A stretch of 64,000 bases of DNA from Bacillota bacterium. Its GTDB lineage: Bacteria; Bacillota; Clostridia; Oscillospirales; Ruminococcaceae. Location of the stretch: assembly GCA_023457355.1 (NCBI GenBank), contig JAEWLW010000012.1, positions 38,011-102,010 on the forward strand. The letters are read 5' to 3'. Below, in pieces: positions 52,220-61,437 of this stretch. Every line of letters begins with the position of its first letter. Position 1 is the first letter of the stretch. The notes beneath the pieces were generated by a model. The model ran no database searches. It had not been told where the DNA came from and was given only the letters and a program-made list of their open reading frames with translations. Made by a program: the position numbers and the translations under genes.

Positions 52220-52950
52220 CCATTTTGGCGGGACAAGACAAGTCCGGCGCGCCCGAGGGATTCGACGCCCTCACCCTGCAAACCGGCACACTTTATACCG
52301 TCGTGGGCAACACTGGCTCGGGCAAAAGCAGGCTGATTAAGGACGTTGAGCAACTTGCCGACGGCGACTCGGCAACGGGGCGGCGGGTGCTTATCGACGG
52401 CACGCCGGTTGACCGCAGGCAGCGGCAGCGTCTTTCGGCGGGGCTGATGGCGCACTTAAGCCAGAACATGCGCTTTATTCTGGACACCACCGTGGCGGAA
52501 TTTCTCGCGCTGCATGCGCGGTGCCGTCAAAAGGATATTGATATCAACGCGGTCATCGCGCTGGCCGACAGCATCACGCCCGAAGCGGTGCCGCCCGCGC
52601 AGAACCTCAATCTGCTCAGCGGCGGCCAAACCCGCGCGCTGATGATCGCCGATATCGCCCTGATCTGCGACAGCCCGGTGGTTCTGATCGATGAGATTGA
52701 GAACGCGGGCATCGACAAAGAGCGGGCGCTGACACTTTTATGCCGTCAGGATAAGTTGGTGCTGGTGGTCACCCATGATGTGCACACCGCGCTGATGGCG
52801 CCGCGCCGCATCGTCATGGCAAACGGCGCCGTGCAACGAATCGTCGCGCGCAGCGGCAAAGAAGAAGCGCTTTTTAAAGCTTTAAGCACCGACTATCAAT
52901 TACAGCAGAAGCGACGGCAGCTTTTGCGCGAGGGGAGCAAACTGATATGA
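52207..52950 (+). CDS. ABC-type ATPase without a cognate permease gene
   Basis: The 247-residue protein has Walker A VVGNTGSGKSRLIKD, signature LLSGGQTRALMIADIAL, Walker B PVVLIDEIENAG (with a non-standard residue order after Asp-Glu) and VVTHDVHTAL. No membrane subunit is encoded next to it, and both neighbours are predicted cytosolic. AAGGAGG lies inside the preceding gene. Overlaps at both ends (13 bp upstream, 4 bp downstream) imply tight coupling with the GTPase and the binding-protein-like gene. Confidence 0.88.
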   Translation: MHTLTILAGQDKSGAPEGFDALTLQTGTLYTVVGNTGSGKSRLIKDVEQLADGDSATGRRVLIDGTPVDRRQRQRLSAGLMAHLSQNMRFILDTTVAEFLALHARCRQKDIDINAVIALADSITPEAVPPAQNLNLLSGGQTRALMIADIALICDSPVVLIDEIENAGIDKERALTLLCRQDKLVLVVTHDVHTALMAPRRIVMANGAVQRIVARSGKEEALFKALSTDYQLQQKRRQLLREGSKLI

Positions 52951-53867
52951 CACCTATTCTGCTTTATTGGAACCACATCTGTGTGCTGCACAATTACGAA
53001 AAAACCTTTTTGGCGCAGCTAACCGAGCGCCTACGCCAACAGAACATCGCGCTTGACATACGATTTTTCGGTCTCGGGTACCCTGAGCATATGTCGGAAT
53101 ACCTCGCGCGGCCCGACGCGATTCTGCCCGATGTCATTGTTTCGGCCGATCTGGAGGTTTTTGAGGACAGCCGCATCTTTAACCGGTTTTCCGACACGCT
53201 GTACCCCGCGGCAGACTGGGTTTTGCTGCGGCAGACCGCCGCGCTAGAAGCGGTGTTCCGGCATCCGGCGCTGCTGCCCTTTGTCTCGATTCCGCTGGTG
53301 TATTACACCTCAAACCCCGACGCCTGTGCCAAAAAAGGCATCCACGATATCGGCGGCCTTGCCTTTGGCGGCATTAACAATTCTGCGGGAAAAACGCTGG
53401 TTAAAGCGGTGTGGAGCCATAGGGGCAAGGACGAGGCCCGGCGGCTGCTTGAGACGTCGTCCGTTTCCGACATGCCCATCGGTGCTTTCCAGCAGGTACG
53501 CACCGGCCAACGGCAGACAGCCCTTGTCCCCTCGCTCTACGCCCTGCGAGCCGACGGATCGAGTACCTTTTTGCAAATACCGCAAGAGGGACCCCTGTTG
53601 ATCTCCTCCTACTTTTGTACGCGGCGCTCCGTTCCTGAGCAGGCCGCACGGGCGCTGGCAGAAGCGATTCTTTGCCCTGAGCTGTGCACATTTTATGCGC
53701 AAAACGGCGACCTGATCCTGCACCCCGCCTGCATTGACCGCCCCAGTCAGCAGATAGCCGACCGCTATTTTGTCCCCACACCCGACTGGTACAACCAAGT
53801 ACCGCCTCAAGAATTTTACGCGCTCTATCGCGGGGCACTGCCCACCGCTAAGGATCCGGCACCATAG
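52947..53867 (+). CDS. Binding-protein-like protein lacking a signal peptide
   Basis: The 306-residue protein resembles type II solute-binding proteins of ABC importers (LPDVIVSADLEVFEDSRIFNRF, FVSIPLVYYTSNPDACAKKGIHDIGGLAFGGINNSAGKTLVKAVW, ARALAEAILCPELCTFYAQNGD). The N-terminus (MTPILLYWNHICVLHNYEKTF) is not a signal sequence or lipobox, so it should be cytosolic. The ATG overlaps the ATPase stop (ATGA). It probably works with the ATPase and GTPase inside the cell, for example as a metal or cofactor carrier; function unknown. Confidence 0.8.
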   Translation: MTPILLYWNHICVLHNYEKTFLAQLTERLRQQNIALDIRFFGLGYPEHMSEYLARPDAILPDVIVSADLEVFEDSRIFNRFSDTLYPAADWVLLRQTAALEAVFRHPALLPFVSIPLVYYTSNPDACAKKGIHDIGGLAFGGINNSAGKTLVKAVWSHRGKDEARRLLETSSVSDMPIGAFQQVRTGQRQTALVPSLYALRADGSSTFLQIPQEGPLLISSYFCTRRSVPEQAARALAEAILCPELCTFYAQNGDLILHPACIDRPSQQIADRYFVPTPDWYNQVPPQEFYALYRGALPTAKDPAP

Positions 53868-54020
53868 CACGTCCTATCAATCCGACGGGGCCAGAGCCGC
53901 ACAGGCTGCGGCCTTCAGCTTATTAAAGTTGTAGCCGTATTAATCAGCAAGTCAAATAGGATTTTGGTTGCCTTGGAGTCCTCTGTTTTCGATATAGCGC
54001 CGCTTATCGAGATTTTGATG
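53868..54020. other. Start of a 1.3-kb decayed region
   Basis: From 53868 to about 55206 the sequence becomes AT-richer than the neighbouring operon and holds only fragments: a small minus-strand frame (54021-54212), a hairpin (54361-54397) and an IS91-type transposase remnant (54572-54945). No complete gene was recognised. Confidence 0.5.
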
Positions 54021-54212
54021 CTATGTATCAGCCCAACCCCTATACACAATATATAAGAATGCGTAACCGCGCAATGAAATTGATAACAAGCTTTCCGTTT
54101 GATAAGGTGCCATAGCCATAGCAGGTGCGGTTTGCCATTTTGCAGTCACGATCTTCGAAAGGCCGGCGAAGCCCTTCGGAATTTTATCGGATTTATTGTT
54201 GGTTAAATCCAT
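54021..54212 (-). CDS. Small open reading frame, 63 codons, unknown
   Basis: The frame starts MDLTNNKSDKIPKGFAGLSK with a strong TTTAGGAGG six bases before the ATG and ends in a hydrophobic stretch (SLRGYAFLYIVYRGW). The good ribosome binding site argues for translation, but no family is recognised. It may be a genuine small protein or the 5' remnant of a broken gene in this decayed region. Confidence 0.35.
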   Translation of the reverse strand: MDLTNNKSDKIPKGFAGLSKIVTAKWQTAPAMAMAPYQTESLLSISLRGYAFLYIVYRGWADT

Positions 54213-54360
54213 TCGGATACCTCCTAAAAATGTAATTAAAAAAGCACGGTAGCTGTAAAAAGCCATCGTGCCTAAAGAATCTGTTTTGGTGTAAGTTCAA
54301 ATCTCCATTTTATCGGGATTTGAACTCTATTGAATGCCAGAAATTCGCATGAATAAAAGA

Positions 54361-54397
54361 AAGTTGACAAGCTTTCTTATAGAAAACTTGTCAACTT
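54361..54397. repeat. 11-bp hairpin, possible terminator
   Basis: AAGTTGACAAG (54361-54371) pairs with CTTGTCAACTT (54387-54397), loop 15, followed by ATCTTGTGTTTTG. It could be a weak terminator or a transposon-end remnant. Confidence 0.4.
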
Positions 54398-54571
54398 ATC
54401 TTGTGTTTTGTGCGGTATATGTATAGCATCGAGCGCTTAGGGGTGGATTTGACTAAAACATTAGACGCAATTCAAATTTAGTCCGTACTGGAAGATCATA
54501 TCAAGAACGAAATAGCTTGCGCTATTGTGTACCGCCAACGGCAGACGTCTACAAAATTTATAACCACATTT

Positions 54572-54945
54572 AATCCCTACACTTTACGGCAAGGATTGGT
54601 ATGTGTACTGTAAACGACCATTCAAAAATCCTACTGCTGTTTTGCAATATCTCGGACGTTATACGCATAGAGTTGCGATTTCCAATCATCGAATATTAAG
54701 CATGAAATGATGGCGTGATCACTTTTTCGTACAGGGATTACAAAGATGGTAGCAAGACAAAAAGCATACAGCTAGCTGTCAATGAGTTCATTCGCAGATT
54801 TTTACTTCATGTGCTGCCAAGTAAGTTTCGTAAAATTCACCACTATGGATTTAGGAAATTCGTCCGTTCCTATTTTACCAGAAACCGGTATGTTTTTACA
54901 AAGATACGCCTGATAAAAGCACGAGATACTTTTCCCATAACTTGA
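54572..54945 (+). pseudogene. IS91-type transposase remnant with frameshift
   Basis: The first part reads LYGKDWYVYCKRPFKNP and LQYLGRYTHRVAISNHRILSMK, then TGA; the next frame continues DGVITFSYRDYKDGSKTK... VNEFIRRFLLHVLP. These are consecutive pieces of the IS91/IS801-type (Y2, single-strand) transposase. One extra T near 54708 (AAATGATGG for AAAGATGG) explains the frameshift. The N-terminal zinc region and the C-terminus are missing. Confidence 0.85.
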
Positions 54946-55206
54946 TCGTACCAGCCGCGGTTTCGTGCTATGCAATTATCCAACCAAAGGCAATTGAGGC
55001 TTTCCGCTCTCGGCTGCCTTTTCCATTGCCTTTGCTCGGATAATTTGCTACTCATAATGCGCAGTTCAAAATTGGCCTATACTGGTAGGCCATATCAATA
55101 CGGCAGTTGGTTAATGATAGTTTTAGTACCAACAGGAAAGTAAATGCCAACAGCGAGTGATCCATGTTTAGAATAGCATTTTACAGGTCTTTTACTCAAA
55201 AATGCT

Positions 55207-56478
55207 TCACATGGTTGCTTGAAATATAAATTCGTTGTTCTTAGCGGAAAACTGACATAGCCCCTCATATTTTTCCACGGTACGTGCCATGCTTTTGGTA
55301 CCAAAGCCATGCCCCTGTTCGTTTGATATCGGCAACCCCTGCTCAAAAACAGGTTCCGTCTGATAGCTGTTTCGAATTTCAATACAAAGCTTATTGTTCT
55401 TTGTATACATACGCAGCTTTATGTAGCGTTTTTCTGGATCGACTATTTTTTCACAGGCTTGAATCGCATTTTCCAAAGCGTTTGAAAGCAGAGAGCAAAG
55501 CTCAGTGTCGCTAAAGGTCAGCGAGCCGGGGAGATTTACATCCACTGTTAGCATAATTGCCGATCGCCTTGCCTTGGCGGCAAAGGCAGACAAAATCAGG
55601 CTGACCGTTTCGTTTTCGCAAAAGCGCATGGGCGTGATGGCATCTATGTCGGATTGGGCAATTCGTAGATACTCTTTGATCTCCTCTATGCGTCCTGCGG
55701 ATGCTAGGCCCTGCAAATGTGCGAAATGGTGACGCATATCGTGGCGATAGGTCACGGCACTCTGCTGCATTTGCCGCAAAGAAGTAAATTCCGTCTGTGC
55801 CTGCCGAAACTGTATATCTAGCATATCCCTTTCTCTTTGGGCATTTGCCTGTTTTTGCGTTTCAGCGTAGTAAAGGATGATGAACACAAAATAGAAAACA
55901 GATATTGTTGAGGGCATGAACTGAACCGCCCATTTAGCGCCTCTGTAAAGCACATCGGTGTAGATGGTGGTAACGTAGTCGAACATATAGTAAAAAAGCG
56001 GTACCCCGCCCAATAACAAGCAGGATTTATTGGATTTATCCATAAGCAGTCGGACGGACCCGGCCACATATTTTTTTAGAAAATAGTAGGCAACAAACAC
56101 AGCCGCAATATAAAAAATGTGGTCTGCAAGTCTGCTGCGAAAGGCGGCCCCCGCAAGGAAACCGACCCAGCGCGGTGCTTGACAGCATAAATAGCCGGAA
56201 AGTACGCTGACGGCAGATATGAGCCAAGGTCGCTTTAAATATAGGTGGAAAATAAATATCAGCGGCAGGTGGGTAATCAGTGGATACAACTTTGACGTCA
56301 AATCCAAGCCAAAAAGCCACCAGCTTGCGGTCTGAACGAAAAGAAAAATTACACAGAGCAAGCCAATGATAATCCTATTTTTCCTTGTGGGTTCTATTCC
56401 TGCGAAGAGAGCTGACACCGTTAGACCAAAGAGCAGAGAAAAACCAAATCGTATGAGCCCTATAACTATTATTAGCAT
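55207..56478 (-). CDS. AgrC-like sensor histidine kinase (GHKL type)
   Basis: The 423-residue protein has six to seven hydrophobic segments in residues 1-200, a coiled-coil linker (about 205-240), the phospho-acceptor region YRHDMRHHFAHLQGL and a GHKL ATPase domain (LCSLLSNALENAIQAC, GFGTKSMARTVEKYEG). Such kinases usually sense peptide pheromones or membrane stress and pair with LytTR regulators, as here with 56503-57225. No AgrB or AgrD gene was found in the window. Confidence 0.92.
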   Translation of the reverse strand: MLIIVIGLIRFGFSLLFGLTVSALFAGIEPTRKNRIIIGLLCVIFLFVQTASWWLFGLDLTSKLYPLITHLPLIFIFHLYLKRPWLISAVSVLSGYLCCQAPRWVGFLAGAAFRSRLADHIFYIAAVFVAYYFLKKYVAGSVRLLMDKSNKSCLLLGGVPLFYYMFDYVTTIYTDVLYRGAKWAVQFMPSTISVFYFVFIILYYAETQKQANAQRERDMLDIQFRQAQTEFTSLRQMQQSAVTYRHDMRHHFAHLQGLASAGRIEEIKEYLRIAQSDIDAITPMRFCENETVSLILSAFAAKARRSAIMLTVDVNLPGSLTFSDTELCSLLSNALENAIQACEKIVDPEKRYIKLRMYTKNNKLCIEIRNSYQTEPVFEQGLPISNEQGHGFGTKSMARTVEKYEGLCQFSAKNNEFIFQATM

Positions 56479-56502
56479 TCTAAAACGTCTCCATCCATTC
56501 GC

Positions 56503-57225
56503 TTATTCCTCTGCCATTTGATAAGCCAGATACCGCTGTCTAATCTCGCGCGTTTTACCTTGCGCAATAGGAATTGATGACAGTATTTGCAACGTTATTT
56601 GATTGTTGCCTATGGTGTCAACATACCGCATATTGACGATAAAAGAACGATGCGGTTTAATGAAGCAGGCTCGTGTCAGTAAATGCTCGGCGACAGATGC
56701 AAATGACTCGGCGCATTCCACCACTTTGCCGGAGATAAGATGATAAAAGACGTTTCTTCCAAGCACCTCGGCATAAACCAGATTAGAAAGCAGAATTCTC
56801 TGTATGCCTTCATTGCTTTTAACAATAACTGCATCGTCGCGTTCTATGGCCATTCGCTCTAAAACCATATCTATAGTATTAAAGAAGACTTCCTTTGATA
56901 ATGGTTTTAGGACATAGTTCACTGCGCTTACAGAATAACTTTCCAACGCAAATTCAGACGAGGATGTGAAAAATACAATAGGGGCATTTTTGTCAAAGAT
57001 GCGAATTTCCCTGGCTAGATCAATACCCATATAGGCCGGCATAATAATATCCAGGCAGTAAAAGTCGAAGCATTTTCCCTTCTCTAAAGCAAAAATGAGG
57101 TCGAATCCGTTTTGAAAAGTGGCATAATTGCAATTTAAATGTTTAGCTGTTCTGTATTCATTTATTAAGCGCACTATGTTGGTAAGTTCATTAATATTAT
57201 CATCACATATTGCTATATCTACCAT
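56503..57225 (-). CDS. LytTR-family response regulator (AgrA-like)
   Basis: The 240-residue protein has a receiver domain (DIAICDDNINELTN; phospho-acceptor in DFYCLDIIMPAYMG; LKPLSKEVF) and a C-terminal LytTR DNA-binding domain (about 140-236: VIVKSNEGIQRILLSNLVYAEVLGRNVFYH, IKPHRSFIVNMRYVDTI). The start is placed at 57225; ATG 57237 abuts AAAGGA. It is encoded upstream of the kinase and diverges from the lipoprotein/LemA operon at 57395, its probable target. Confidence 0.93.
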   Translation of the reverse strand: MVDIAICDDNINELTNIVRLINEYRTAKHLNCNYATFQNGFDLIFALEKGKCFDFYCLDIIMPAYMGIDLAREIRIFDKNAPIVFFTSSSEFALESYSVSAVNYVLKPLSKEVFFNTIDMVLERMAIERDDAVIVKSNEGIQRILLSNLVYAEVLGRNVFYHLISGKVVECAESFASVAEHLLTRACFIKPHRSFIVNMRYVDTIGNNQITLQILSSIPIAQGKTREIRQRYLAYQMAEE

Positions 57226-57372
57226 AATTAACCCCATTCCTTTACAGTTATACTAGCATAAAAATTCTATACTGAATACTGTCATTCATGTCAAAAAAAA
57301 GCTGTTTCGTGCATCGCCTGTTATTTAACGAGTTGGCTGTGATAGATTTTGATATGGGTTAATAACACCCAC

Positions 57373-57386
57373 TATTTAAATGGAGG
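57373..57386 (+). repeat. 14-nt leader TATTTAAATGGAGG, first copy
   Basis: TATTTAAATGGAGG occurs here before the lipoprotein gene and identically at 58200-58213 before the LemA gene. It contains the ribosome binding site; identity beyond that is more than needed for SD function and may set equal translation of the two genes. Confidence 0.5.
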
Positions 57387-57394
57387 ATTCTATT

Positions 57395-58126
57395 ATGCGT
57401 AAAGTATTTGTATTGATGTTGGCGTTGGTTATGGTTCTTAGCTTAGCTGCATGCGGTGGTGTGCCCAAAGAGAAACTGGAAAAGATGGATTCTATTGTTA
57501 CAAATTTAGATACGCTGGTTACAGAGACAAAAGCTGAAATTGAAAAAATGAACAACACAGGCTATGAAGATGTGCAATCCTATTATGACACAAATATGCA
57601 GGCTGTCCAGCAGATGGAAGAAGAATATGAAAAAATGAAGAAGGCGCTAAGTGATAACCGAGACAGCATGAGCGAAGAGCAGGTGGATGCAGCCATTACT
57701 GGGCTTGAAGATATGCTGAAACAGCTCACCGACACGAAAAACAGTGCTGTTGAAGAGGTTGGCGTCATCCAATCTGCCATCAAAGAGGCCCAAGTTTCTG
57801 CTGCACAGGCGGTGTCCGCTTCTATCAAAATACCTGTTGAGATTATAAATGATACTGGTGTCGATTTTTATGCACTCGCGATGTCACCGACAAATCAAGA
57901 CACTTGGGGCGATAACCTGCTGACAGAAGTCCTTGAAAAAGGAACAAGCGGCGTTACCCAAATGACCTTTACCCCAGATTCACTGATGTGGGATATCCTG
58001 GTCCAAGATCAGGAAGGAAACCAGCTGACGTTCATGGGCCTTGACTTCTCAGTAGCCCCTACAGAAAACGCGAAACTTGCAATGTCTGCGGATGAAGGCG
58101 GCTATTATGCCGAATTTGTGCAATAA
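57395..58126 (+). CDS. Lipoprotein with long coiled-coil region
   Basis: The 243-residue protein has a signal ending in LSLAAC followed by GG, then a heptad-rich acidic/basic helix (about 25-145: KEKLEKMDSIVTNLDTLVTETKAEIEKM... MQQMEEEYEKMKKAL) and a small C-terminal beta-rich domain (IPVEIINDTGVDFYALAMSPTNQDTWGDNLL). The start at 57395 fits TGGAGGA. It opens the envelope operon facing away from the LytTR/AgrC pair. No specific function is recognised. Confidence 0.8.
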   Translation: MRKVFVLMLALVMVLSLAACGGVPKEKLEKMDSIVTNLDTLVTETKAEIEKMNNTGYEDVQSYYDTNMQAVQQMEEEYEKMKKALSDNRDSMSEEQVDAAITGLEDMLKQLTDTKNSAVEEVGVIQSAIKEAQVSAAQAVSASIKIPVEIINDTGVDFYALAMSPTNQDTWGDNLLTEVLEKGTSGVTQMTFTPDSLMWDILVQDQEGNQLTFMGLDFSVAPTENAKLAMSADEGGYYAEFVQ

Positions 58127-58199
58127 TCACAGCGCAGCTTATTCATACATTGAAGGGGAAACAGGTGGGCAGAATAAACTGTCCGCCTGTTGAGCCTAT

Positions 58200-58213
58200 T
58201 ATTTAAATGGAGG
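58200..58213 (+). repeat. 14-nt leader TATTTAAATGGAGG, second copy
   Basis: Identical to 57373-57386; includes the ribosome binding site of the LemA gene. The rest of 58127-58220 shows nothing further. Confidence 0.5.
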
Positions 58214-58220
58214 GATTACC

Positions 58221-58775
58221 ATGTTGCCAGTTATTATAGCGATTTTCGCGGTCGCTGCGGTCTTTGCCATGTGGTTTGTTTCCACCCAACGCAGACTGGT
58301 GGTACTGGATGAGAATATTAATAATGCGATGAGTCAGATTGGTGTACAGTTATCCAGCCGTTTCGATGCGCTGACGGCGCTTCTAGATTTGACCAAAGGC
58401 TATGCCAAGCACGAAAGCGAAACGCTAATCGAGACCATCAAGTCCCGCAGAAGTGTTATCACGGCAAAATCAACGCCAGATGACGTAATTAGGCAAGAAG
58501 GGGTCATTTCGGAAGCGTTGGGAAGAATCGCTATGGTTTCAGAACGCTACCCGGAGCTGAAGGCCAATCAGAATTACCTCAAAACAATGGACGCGGTTCA
58601 AACCTTTGAAAACATGGTGCGCACCAGCCGCCTAATTTATAACGACAGTGTAACAAAGCTCAACCGAGAGATTCGTATGTTCCCGGTATCAATGGTTGCG
58701 GGAATGATGGGCTTTAAACAGAGAGATTATCTGGAAGAGCAGGCGGCTAAGGCCGATATGCCAAGTATGAAATGA
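58221..58775 (+). CDS. LemA-family protein
   Basis: The 184-residue protein has one N-terminal membrane helix (about 2-20) and the LemA helical domain (NNAMSQIGVQLSSRFDALTALLDLTKGYAKHESETL, LPELKANQNYLKTMDAVQTFENMVRTSRLIYNDSVTKLNREIRMFP). LemA proteins are often encoded with DUF2207/TPM proteins and may act in envelope homeostasis; the biochemical role is unclear. Its end overlaps the start region of the next gene (ATGA at 58772-58775). Confidence 0.93.
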   Translation: MLPVIIAIFAVAAVFAMWFVSTQRRLVVLDENINNAMSQIGVQLSSRFDALTALLDLTKGYAKHESETLIETIKSRRSVITAKSTPDDVIRQEGVISEALGRIAMVSERYPELKANQNYLKTMDAVQTFENMVRTSRLIYNDSVTKLNREIRMFPVSMVAGMMGFKQRDYLEEQAAKADMPSMK

Positions 58776-58783
58776 GGCGCGCA

Positions 58784-60484
58784 ATGCGAAAAGTACTAAG
58801 CTCAATACTAATTTGCCTTTTTCTATGGGTGACTTTGCCTTTTTCGGCCTTTGCGGCGAACCAGGTAAACACCATTGATATTCAAACGGTTGTTAACAAA
58901 GACGGCTCCATGCAGATTATTCAAACCTGGGAGGGGCGTTTTGAAGAAGGTACTGAAAACTATATTCCAATGAATACACCGGATTATCTGACCATCAGCA
59001 ATTTAAAGGTTGCAGATCAAAATGGGGCTTATAAAACGGTGCCAAATTGGAATATCGACTGGAACTTTGAAGACAAGGCCAAAAAATGCGGGATCAACCC
59101 CACCAGCGACGGCTATGAAATCTGTTTTGGCATCAGCGAATATGGCCAAAATCGATATACCCTTGAGTATAAGCTGGATAACGTTGTAGGCGGCTACACC
59201 GACCGGGACGGTGTGAACTTTCGCTTTGTCAACGACCGGATGAACACCACACCCACCGACGTGACCGTTCAAATTCGACTAGCGGATGGCACACCTATCA
59301 CCGACGAGATCGCCGATATTTGGGCTTTTGGGTACTCAGGCGAGGTGGTGTTTGAAAACGGCAGCATCGTCGTCCACACCGATACCCCTATTAACGCCAA
59401 TAATCATGTCACCATCATGTTTGCTTTTGATAAGGGCGTTTTGAGGCCCTCAAGGCAAGAGACGGGCAGTTTTGAAGAAGTACGGCAAAAGGCTCTGGTG
59501 GGCAGCGATTATGACACCGCTGAACCTGAAGAAGACTACGAAGAAGTATCCGACTTTGAGGCGCTTATGGCCGTTGTCTTGACCCTCGCCTTTCCAGTCG
59601 GATTAATTCTTATAATTCTAAAGATAAGAAAGAACAGTACAAAGAATAAGCGAAAAAAGCTTGAAGCACGGTTTGATTACTTCAGAGATATTCCAAACGA
59701 AAGAAACGTCAACGCCACCTATGCACTAGGCAGATTATTTGATATGTGTGAAGATGGCGCCATTCTGGCCACCGGCATGCTTCGGCTTATTGATTTAGGG
59801 TGCCTTTCGCCCGTCACTGAGCAAGAAGTCGGCTTTATGGGCAAAACCAAAGAGGTTGTCAATCTTGAGATTGCAGGGACTCAGAGCAGCGCCATGAATG
59901 AATATGATGAGTATCTGTACACCGTGCTGGAAAGCGCCGCCGGTTCAGATAGGGTTTTGCAAGCGAAGGAACTTGAGCGCTTCGCAAGCCAGAACGACAA
60001 ACTGCTTCGCAATTACATTAACAAATGCGACAGCGCTGGCAGAGCTTATCTGGGGCAGAAGCATTGCTTTAAACGATGGAATATGCCCTCTAAACTTGCT
60101 TATCTGACGCCTACCGGCGTAAAAGAGCTTGGTGAATTGATGGGCTTTAAAAAGTATCTGGAGGATTTTTCGCTAATTGCCGAGCGTGGCGTCAAAGAAA
60201 TGCCGATTTGGCGTGAGCTGCTTTCTTATGCCATGCTTTTCGGCATTGCCGACAAGGTGGCAGCGCAGATAAAAGAGCTGTACCCGTCTATTTCGACAGA
60301 GGTTACGACGTATAGCCAGAGCCTGTACACCGCTTATTCTTACCACTACCTGATTTATCGCAACATGAAGGCGGCCGAAAGCCAGCGCTTGCAGCAAACG
60401 CGCAGCGGTGGCGGCGGTGGATTTGCTTCGCTTGGCGGTGGCGGCGGATTTATCGGCGGCGGCTCAGGTGGCGGCTCAAGATAG
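58784..60484 (+). CDS. DUF2207 membrane protein with Gly-rich C-terminus
   Basis: The 566-residue protein has a signal peptide (to about residue 24), an extracellular DUF2207 domain (about 25-230), a membrane helix (about 258-280) and a cytosolic part, ending in a Gly/Ser tail (GGGGGFASLGGGGGFIGGG). This architecture is typical of LemA partners. The ATG at 58784 follows GAGG; ATG 58772 overlaps lemA and is an alternative start adding four residues. Confidence 0.9.
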   Translation: MRKVLSSILICLFLWVTLPFSAFAANQVNTIDIQTVVNKDGSMQIIQTWEGRFEEGTENYIPMNTPDYLTISNLKVADQNGAYKTVPNWNIDWNFEDKAKKCGINPTSDGYEICFGISEYGQNRYTLEYKLDNVVGGYTDRDGVNFRFVNDRMNTTPTDVTVQIRLADGTPITDEIADIWAFGYSGEVVFENGSIVVHTDTPINANNHVTIMFAFDKGVLRPSRQETGSFEEVRQKALVGSDYDTAEPEEDYEEVSDFEALMAVVLTLAFPVGLILIILKIRKNSTKNKRKKLEARFDYFRDIPNERNVNATYALGRLFDMCEDGAILATGMLRLIDLGCLSPVTEQEVGFMGKTKEVVNLEIAGTQSSAMNEYDEYLYTVLESAAGSDRVLQAKELERFASQNDKLLRNYINKCDSAGRAYLGQKHCFKRWNMPSKLAYLTPTGVKELGELMGFKKYLEDFSLIAERGVKEMPIWRELLSYAMLFGIADKVAAQIKELYPSISTEVTTYSQSLYTAYSYHYLIYRNMKAAESQRLQQTRSGGGGGFASLGGGGGFIGGGSGGGSR

Positions 60485-60514
60485 CAAACCACTATTTTTC
60501 AGGAGGAGACAGTT

Positions 60515-61426
60515 ATGGGCTTGTTCAATAAGAAACCCCCTTGCCCCATTTGTGGGGGCAAAATTTCGTGGCTGCTGCCTTCCAAAATTGAAGGCGAATA
60601 TATCTGCGACACATGTCACAACAAAATCGACATGGAAGACGACAGGAAACTTCATCTGTCAATGCAGGAATTTAAAGAATACTTGATGTTTTACGAGCAG
60701 AACCGGGTATTGAAAAATAAATTCGTCGTTTCCGAAAAAATCGATTTCGGCCTATGGGATACAAAAATTATATTTGATTATGATAACCAACTTTTTTGCA
60801 TGAGTAAAAATCCTGACAAAACGGTTTTTGAGGGCAAACAACTGAAGTCCTTTACTATCAAGGAAGATAGCTCTCTCCTGTTCAGCGGTTCAGCAAACGG
60901 AATGCATCGTTATGCAAGCACTGTGCCGGAATGCGTCATGGCGCTGGCACCGCAAATCACTCAGTTCATGGTAAGCCGGCAGCTGGCTAGAGCTGTTGAT
61001 TTGCTCAACGTTGACAAAGACAATCAGCGACCAACCCAGCGGCAGTATTTTGATGTCCCAGAGCCATTTAAGACATTTAATGTTGAGTTGCATTTTGAAC
61101 ACCCTTATTGGAATGTGTTAAAGTGCAATATGGCGGGTCCGAGATTTTCAAATGAACGCCCCAATGTAAATGATTATCTGAATGATTACCAGCGTAATAT
61201 TGAGGAAATTGAAAAGCTGGTTAGAGCTTTGCAGGTGGTGGCATTCCCGAATGCTGCGGAGCAGTCCATCGGATTGGGCAACATGGCGTCCCAACCGGTA
61301 CATACATTTGCTGCGCCACCAACCGATGCAATCGAGGAAATAAAAAAGTACAAATCCTTGATGGAAGAAGGCATTATCACCCGAGAAGAATTTGACGCCA
61401 AGAAAAAGCAGCTGTTAGGAATTTAG
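60515..61426 (+). CDS. Zinc-ribbon N-terminal, SHOCT C-terminal protein
   Basis: The 303-residue protein starts with two Cys pairs (PPCPICGGKIS, YICDTCHNKID), a DUF4428-like zinc ribbon, followed by an uncharacterised domain (about 45-230) and ends with a SHOCT motif (EIKKYKSLMEEGIITREEFDAKKKQLLGI). SHOCT tails occur in proteins interacting at membranes. GGAGGAG precedes the ATG. Function unknown; the operon suggests a cytosolic partner of the DUF2207/LemA proteins. Confidence 0.85.
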   Translation: MGLFNKKPPCPICGGKISWLLPSKIEGEYICDTCHNKIDMEDDRKLHLSMQEFKEYLMFYEQNRVLKNKFVVSEKIDFGLWDTKIIFDYDNQLFCMSKNPDKTVFEGKQLKSFTIKEDSSLLFSGSANGMHRYASTVPECVMALAPQITQFMVSRQLARAVDLLNVDKDNQRPTQRQYFDVPEPFKTFNVELHFEHPYWNVLKCNMAGPRFSNERPNVNDYLNDYQRNIEEIEKLVRALQVVAFPNAAEQSIGLGNMASQPVHTFAAPPTDAIEEIKKYKSLMEEGIITREEFDAKKKQLLGI

Positions 61427-61437
61427 GAGGCTCCGTG

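Noticed and set aside
54715..54945. 76-codon frame as an independent small gene
   Set aside because: It is the middle part of the IS91-type transposase continued after a one-base frameshift, not a separate gene.
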